A stretch of DNA of 9,363 nucleotides from Clostridiales bacterium (GTDB taxonomy: Bacteria > Bacillota > Clostridia > Saccharofermentanales > UBA5734). Numbering within the stretch: the stretch's first letter is position 1; every line of letters begins with the position of its first letter. The stretch covers positions 1 to 9,363 of the forward strand of contig DMJC01000186.1 of assembly GCA_003451915.1 (NCBI GenBank), in the 5' to 3' direction. The notes beneath the pieces are model-generated. The model ran no database searches and was not told where the DNA came from. It was given only the letters and a program-made list of their open reading frames with translations. The translations under genes were made by a program, and so were the position numbers. Shown here piece after piece: positions 6,085-9,363 of the stretch.

Positions 6085-7116
6085 TTATTTGCTGTTCTGA
6101 TATTTTCTGTAGGCCTCTTCAAGGCTGACCGAAGGCACGACATCGAATATGTCCGCCTCCGTCAGTTGATTGATCATCGGCTCCTCGTTTTGATAGCTGT
6201 GCATGTTTTTTTCCAGAATGTCGAGCACTTTTTCTGTCCGGTCAGGGGCTTGCGGTGTGGTATGCGGTGTGATGAACACATTGGGCAGATCCCACAATTC
6301 GCTGTCTTTGGGCAGCGGTTCCTCTTCAAAGACGTCTAGCCCGGCCCCGTCGATCCAGCCTTCTTTCAAAGCTTTGATCATGGCCTTTTCATCAATGATC
6401 GAGCCGCGCGCCATATTGATGATGCAGGCTGAGGGTTTCATCAGCTTAAATTCACGTTCTGAAATCAGGTGGTAGGTTTTGTTGGTCAACGGCAGACAAA
6501 GGGCAAGATAGTCACAGTTTTTGAGAATTTCGTCGATATTGTCTCCCTTGGCCGAACTGTAAAACTCGTCGACATTGGCCGGTTTCTCTTCCTTGGCGTC
6601 AAAGGCCATGACTTTCATGTCCAGGGCTTTGGCGCGTTTGGCTAATTCAATGCCATTGTTGCCCATGCCCAGAATGCCGAGCGTCTTGCCACAGGCGCCC
6701 CGGAGCTGATCCATGCCGGCAAAACCCCAGACATGATTGCGCTGTGCTTCGAGAAATCTGTCAAAGCGATAGCTGTGGGCCAGAATGAAAATGATGATGT
6801 GCTCAGCCAAAGCCGGGGCAGATCGTCCGGCCGAGCTGGTTATGATCAGGCCCTTTTCAAAAACCTCTTTCTTGGCAAAACGATTGAGGCCGGCATGCCC
6901 GCAATGAATCCATTTCAGGTTGGGCGCCTGCAGGTAGCGATCATCCGGGTCACCGAAAATGACGGCAACATCGGCTGTTTTCAAGGCTTCGATGATACCT
7001 TCATTGTCGCGCATGGACAATGACACGACTTCGGCCGGATAAAACATGTCCCGTATCCGCTTCATGTATTTTTCTTCATAGAATAGAACGGTCATGACCT
7101 TTTTGATTTCGCGCAT
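6085..7116 (-). CDS. NAD-dependent D-2-hydroxyacid dehydrogenase, 343 residues
   Basis: It reversibly reduces a 2-oxo acid (such as glyoxylate, hydroxypyruvate or pyruvate) to the D-2-hydroxy acid in the cytoplasm. The start is the ATG at 7116, placed by AGGAGG six bases upstream (7123-7128); an earlier in-frame ATG at 7143 precedes that site and is rejected. The nucleotide-binding domain shows LGILGMGNNG (146-155), with D173 at the end of the next strand favouring NAD over NADP. The catalytic set is R237 in INMARGSIIDE, a glutamate in DVFEEEP (264-266), and H285 in TPHTTPQ. WIDGAGLDVF and LWDLPNVFITPH are typical of the 2-Hacid_dh family. The exact substrate cannot be read from the sequence. 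With a tartronate semialdehyde reductase two genes downstream, glyoxylate or hydroxypyruvate is my best guess. The gene starts 13 bases after the kinase stop and ends 14 bases before the regulator. Confidence 0.93.
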   Translation of the reverse strand: MREIKKVMTVLFYEEKYMKRIRDMFYPAEVVSLSMRDNEGIIEALKTADVAVIFGDPDDRYLQAPNLKWIHCGHAGLNRFAKKEVFEKGLIITSSAGRSAPALAEHIIIFILAHSYRFDRFLEAQRNHVWGFAGMDQLRGACGKTLGILGMGNNGIELAKRAKALDMKVMAFDAKEEKPANVDEFYSSAKGDNIDEILKNCDYLALCLPLTNKTYHLISEREFKLMKPSACIINMARGSIIDEKAMIKALKEGWIDGAGLDVFEEEPLPKDSELWDLPNVFITPHTTPQAPDRTEKVLDILEKNMHSYQNEEPMINQLTEADIFDVVPSVSLEEAYRKYQNSK

Positions 7117-7122
7117 AAATTG

Positions 7123-7128
7123 CCTCCT
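7123..7128 (-). promoter_or_regulatory. Ribosome binding site fixing the hydroxyacid dehydrogenase start
   Basis: AGGAGG six bases before the ATG at 7116. The longer reading from the ATG at 7143 would place this site inside the gene and overlap the kinase coding sequence, so the shorter protein is preferred. Confidence 0.8.
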
Positions 7129-7129
7129 G

Positions 7130-8308
7130 TTATCGTGATTCAATCAGCTTTTTGGCCTGCCGGGCGACCATGATCTCTTCATTGGTTTCCAGCGCCCAGA
7201 TCGAAACTTTGCTGTTTTCGGAATCGAGCCGTTCCAGATTGCCGTCTGCATTCTTAGCCGGATCGAGGTCGACAGACAGCCAGCCCAGTTCCCCGCAGAC
7301 CAGTTCACGGACTTCAGCACTGTGCTGGCCGATGCCGCCGGTAAAGACCAGGGCATCCAGGCCATTCAGATAAGCCGCAAACATGCCGATGTACCCGACG
7401 ATATTGTCGGCAAAAGCCCGCACAGCCAGGTCAGCGCGCGGATTGCCCTCGCGGCGGGCCTGGAGGACATCGCGCAGGTCATTGCTGACGCCGCTGATCC
7501 CCAGGAAGCCGCCTTGCGTGGATAATTGCCGGAATACTTCATCGGTGTCTCCATGATAAGACTTGATCAGGTCGGGGATGCAAAAGACGTCGAAATCACC
7601 GACCCGGTTGTTGTGGAAAAGGCCTGACTGGGGCGTGGCACCCATGCTCTCCGCGATGCTCAGACCGTCCTTGATCGCACAGAGCGACGATGACCCGCCC
7701 AGATGGATCGAGACGATCCGGCGGGCAGCCGGCTGCAGCTGCTGCATTTTCCAGGCAATATAGCTGTGGCTGGATCCATGGAAGCCATAACGGCGGATGC
7801 CGTAATCGGCGACCCATTCATAGGGCACACCATAGATTGCCCGGTATTCGGGCATCGTGGCATGGAAGGATGTCTCAAAATAGGCGACTTGCGGCAGATC
7901 GGGGTACCTTTCACGGACCGCGCGCATGGTTTTGGCATAAACAGGGTTGTGGGCCGGTGCAAACAGTGCAAAACTGTCCATCACCTTCAGCAGCTCGTCA
8001 TCAACCAGTCGCGCGCCGCTGATCGGCCCGCCATGGACGGCTTTATAACCGGTGGCGTCGACATCGGCGATCGAAGAAATGACATTATTCCGGATCAGTA
8101 CATTCATACACAGATCCAGGGCATCGCCATGTTCAGGGCATCGGAATTCGCCGCTTTCCGTATGGCCCGCCAACTTGATTTTATAGGCTGATTTCGCGCT
8201 GCCGATATTTTCGACACTGCCGGCAGCCTGGGCTGTCTCACCCAGGCTGAAATCAAACAGCTTGAATTTAAAACTGGTTGACCCCAGATTCAGAACCAAA
8301 ACCTTCAT
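7130..8308 (-). CDS. Divergent acetokinase-family (acetate/propionate kinase fold) enzyme, 392 residues
   Basis: Enzymes of this family transfer phosphate between an acyl phosphate and ADP, making ATP in the cytoplasm. The length is normal (about 400). The start is the ATG at 8308, 7 bases after AGGAGGT; an in-frame TTG six codons upstream overlaps that site and is rejected. Conserved features are the phosphate-loop-like NLGSTSFK (7-14), VHGG (91-94), APAHNP (117-122), RYGFHGSSH (173-181), HLGG (202-205), R235 in NNRVGD, and TNEE (375-378). Compared from memory with Methanosarcina thermophila acetate kinase, several active-site positions differ: R91 is K89, L122 is A119, D148 is E145, N211 is G205, and GIGENS is GIGQHS (325-330). 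H123, H180, R241 and the TNEE glutamate are kept. It lies where carbamate kinase would be expected in an fdrA locus. It is probably an active phosphotransferase with a shifted substrate; plain acetate kinase is less likely but possible. Confidence 0.92.
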   Translation of the reverse strand: MKVLVLNLGSTSFKFKLFDFSLGETAQAAGSVENIGSAKSAYKIKLAGHTESGEFRCPEHGDALDLCMNVLIRNNVISSIADVDATGYKAVHGGPISGARLVDDELLKVMDSFALFAPAHNPVYAKTMRAVRERYPDLPQVAYFETSFHATMPEYRAIYGVPYEWVADYGIRRYGFHGSSHSYIAWKMQQLQPAARRIVSIHLGGSSSLCAIKDGLSIAESMGATPQSGLFHNNRVGDFDVFCIPDLIKSYHGDTDEVFRQLSTQGGFLGISGVSNDLRDVLQARREGNPRADLAVRAFADNIVGYIGMFAAYLNGLDALVFTGGIGQHSAEVRELVCGELGWLSVDLDPAKNADGNLERLDSENSKVSIWALETNEEIMVARQAKKLIESR

Positions 8309-8315
8309 GATGCTT

Positions 8316-8322
8316 ACCTCCT
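8316..8322 (-). promoter_or_regulatory. Ribosome binding site fixing the kinase start
   Basis: AGGAGGT on the minus strand lies 7 bases before the ATG at 8308. It shows that the upstream in-frame TTG (8324-8326) is not the start, because that reading would translate through the ribosome site. A run of seven T residues (minus strand) lies just upstream, but there is no stem before it, so it is not a terminator. Confidence 0.8.
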
Positions 8323-8338
8323 GCAAAAAAAGCTGTTT

Positions 8339-8518
8339 TCAGATACCGCCCAGTGATTCCAGCAGATCAATCATTTCCTGGTCACCACCGGCCAACGGCT
8401 TCCAATCGACCTGCAAAACATCGACACCCTGCAACCGGACTGCATCGCCAAAAATTTTCGGGCCGACATTGATGACCACAAGTTTGCTCGAAAATAACTT
8501 ATTGATCTGATTTTCCAT
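8339..8518 (-). CDS. Stand-alone FdrA-domain small protein, 59 residues
   Basis: This short gene begins with ATG at 8518. A GAGGTG ribosome site (8526-8531) overlaps the fdrA stop codon and lies 7 bases before the start, and the gene ends at TGA 8339-8341. The protein reads MENQINKLFSSKLVVINVGP, continues through GDAVRLQGVDVLQVDWKPLAGGD, and ends LLESLGGI. The pattern 'V-I-N-V-G ... Q-G-V-x-V-x-x-V-D-W-x-P-x-A-G-G-D' matches, from memory, the small proteins annotated as 'fdrA domain protein' that follow fdrA in many Bacillota. The same module is also found near the N-terminus of some DUF1116 (AllG-type) proteins. It has no membrane segment or signal peptide, so it should be cytoplasmic. I infer that it is a small subunit or adaptor of the FdrA complex; no catalytic residues can be named. 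Coding is supported by the ribosome site, the tight fit between neighbours and the family motif. Confidence 0.77.
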   Translation of the reverse strand: MENQINKLFSSKLVVINVGPKIFGDAVRLQGVDVLQVDWKPLAGGDQEMIDLLESLGGI

Positions 8519-8529
8519 TTACCCGCACC

Positions 8530-9363
8530 TCACTTTCTGGCTTTGATGATTTCACCGGCGAGCAGCGCCGCCTGATAGTTATCAGCACACACAATGACAC
8601 CCTCTTCACGCAGCAGGGCTTCCTGGACAGACAATCTCTGGGGATCTTCTTCGGTGCCGCAGACCGATGCGACGACTGAAAGATATCCGCCACGATCGCG
8701 AACAATCTGTTTAGCCTGACGGATCTGGTCGATGACCGATCCGGCCGGGTCGCTGTTGACAGCCGGTCCCAGGATAAAATCAAGCAGAAGAACCGCAGTT
8801 TCTGGATCTGCGGCTTCGCGCAGAATGCCGCGGCCTCGGGGTTCGGTGTCGATAACCGGGTGCGGGCGGCCGATGGTGAACTCTTCATCGCCATAATCGA
8901 TTACACTGTGTCTGGTGCTGACGGTTGACCGGGCCAGCCGCAGATTTTCAGCGAGCGGTGTGTTGGAATAGATATCGCCAAGCATCGGCGTCAGCGTGAC
9001 CAAGGCTTCCTCGCTGAAAGTCCCGCCACAGAACAGTCCGCGCAGGTAACGTTGTTCTCCGGACATTGCTGCAGCTTCGGTGCGGGCAATTTCACCGAGT
9101 GCTGCCAGGTCTGCGGCGGGCAGCCCGCTGCCGACATACTGCAGTGCCAGACGGGCGGCGTCCTCCAGATTGGCAGCATAGTCTTTGCCGGAAGGTTTAA
9201 TCTCTGATGGACTACAGCCCATGAAACAGATGATCACCGGTTTGACACAGGTTTTGATCCTGTTGATCACTTTTTGTAAGGCTGAAGGTCCCGGATGGCG
9301 TGAAATGAGAACGATGACACGGGTTGCCGGATCATTCTCCAGTGCTGCAAAGCCAGCCAATAG
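8530..9363 (-). CDS. fdrA: FdrA family protein (AllF-type oxamate carbamoyltransferase subunit), C-terminal half, 5' end outside window
   Basis: The frame is open to the window edge, so only the last 277 residues are seen; family members are usually about 500-555 residues. FdrA resembles the alpha subunit of succinyl-CoA synthetase. In E. coli it is AllF, one of three subunits that split oxalurate with phosphate into oxamate and carbamoyl phosphate. Family signatures are visible: a VIVLISRHPGPSA strand-loop followed by KPVIICFMG, then LLLDFILGPAVNSDPAGS, then SVVASVCGTEEDPQRLSVQEALL and the closing EEGVIVCADNYQAALLA. The CoA-binding N-terminal domain lies outside the window. The TTG at 9360 is unlikely to be the true start, because it falls mid-domain. 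The stop at 8530-8532 also contributes to the ribosome site of the next gene, 11 bases on. The family call is firm. The oxamate activity is by analogy, since FdrA paralogues occur in other pathways. Confidence 0.92.
   Translation of the reverse strand, partial: LLAGFAALENDPATRVIVLISRHPGPSALQKVINRIKTCVKPVIICFMGCSPSEIKPSGKDYAANLEDAARLALQYVGSGLPAADLAALGEIARTEAAAMSGEQRYLRGLFCGGTFSEEALVTLTPMLGDIYSNTPLAENLRLARSTVSTRHSVIDYGDEEFTIGRPHPVIDTEPRGRGILREAADPETAVLLLDFILGPAVNSDPAGSVIDQIRQAKQIVRDRGGYLSVVASVCGTEEDPQRLSVQEALLREEGVIVCADNYQAALLAGEIIKARK

Noticed and set aside
7703..8191. Plus-strand open frame of 162 codons opposite the kinase
   Set aside because: The kinase frame carries all acetokinase motifs; the antisense frame is explained by its codon pattern.
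7130..8308. Naming the kinase ackA
   Set aside because: Key positions differ from verified acetate kinases and the context is an fdrA locus, so a firm acetate-kinase name would overstate the evidence.
8309..8338. Poly-T run (minus strand) between the small FdrA-domain gene and the kinase as a terminator
   Set aside because: There is no GC-rich stem before the T run, and a strong ribosome site follows at once; the genes look co-transcribed.
1..9363. CRISPR arrays, tRNA or rRNA genes, insertion sequences
   Set aside because: No regularly spaced repeats, tRNA-like cloverleaf sequences, rRNA segments or transposase frames were seen on either strand by reading.

Overview
The window is a single-strand block. 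Every gene I can support is read from the minus strand, so transcription runs from high to low coordinates. Strong AGGAGG-type Shine-Dalgarno sites stand in front of most genes. The gene families are FdrA with a stand-alone FdrA-domain protein, a short AraC regulator without a cupin, and LrgA/LrgB. Together these suggest an anaerobic member of the Bacillota (Firmicutes), possibly a gut clostridial or erysipelotrichial lineage. The phylum is an inference and I cannot name a genus.

Layout in transcription order: (1) the C-terminal half of fdrA (allF-type), cut by the window edge at 9363; (2) a 59-residue FdrA-domain protein at 8339-8518; (3) a divergent acetokinase-family kinase at 7130-8308; (4) a D-2-hydroxyacid dehydrogenase at 6085-7116; (5) an AraC-type regulator at 5351-6070; (6) a tartronate semialdehyde reductase (garR/glxR) at 4449-5333; (7) a DUF2877 protein (allH-type) at 3573-4439; (8) a family 2 glycoside hydrolase at 1348-3576. 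Gaps between these are 9 to 30 bases, or a 4-base ATGA overlap, so they look like one operon whose promoter lies outside the window. After a 65-base gap come lrgA (914-1282) and lrgB (229-921), which overlap by 8 bases. An AT-rich 156-base spacer (73-228) then precedes the first 22 codons of a further minus-strand gene with a membrane or signal N-terminus.

How the genes may work together: in E. coli, FdrA (AllF), a DUF1116 protein (AllG) and a DUF2877 protein (AllH) form oxamate carbamoyltransferase in anaerobic allantoin use, and carbamate kinase AllK turns the carbamoyl phosphate into ATP. This window has the AllF and AllH families plus GarR/GlxR, which handles glyoxylate-derived tartronate semialdehyde. 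It has no AllK-type carbamate kinase. Instead, directly after the FdrA genes, there is an acetokinase-fold enzyme with changes at several active-site positions. A D-2-hydroxyacid dehydrogenase and LrgAB, whose plant relative PLGG1 carries glycolate and glycerate, fit the same C2/C3 acid theme. The proposal is an oxalurate/oxamate- or ureide-type energy pathway with a substitute kinase. AllG is not in the window and may lie upstream. The glycoside hydrolase has no obvious place in such a pathway. No RNA gene, CRISPR array, insertion sequence or tandem repeat was seen.
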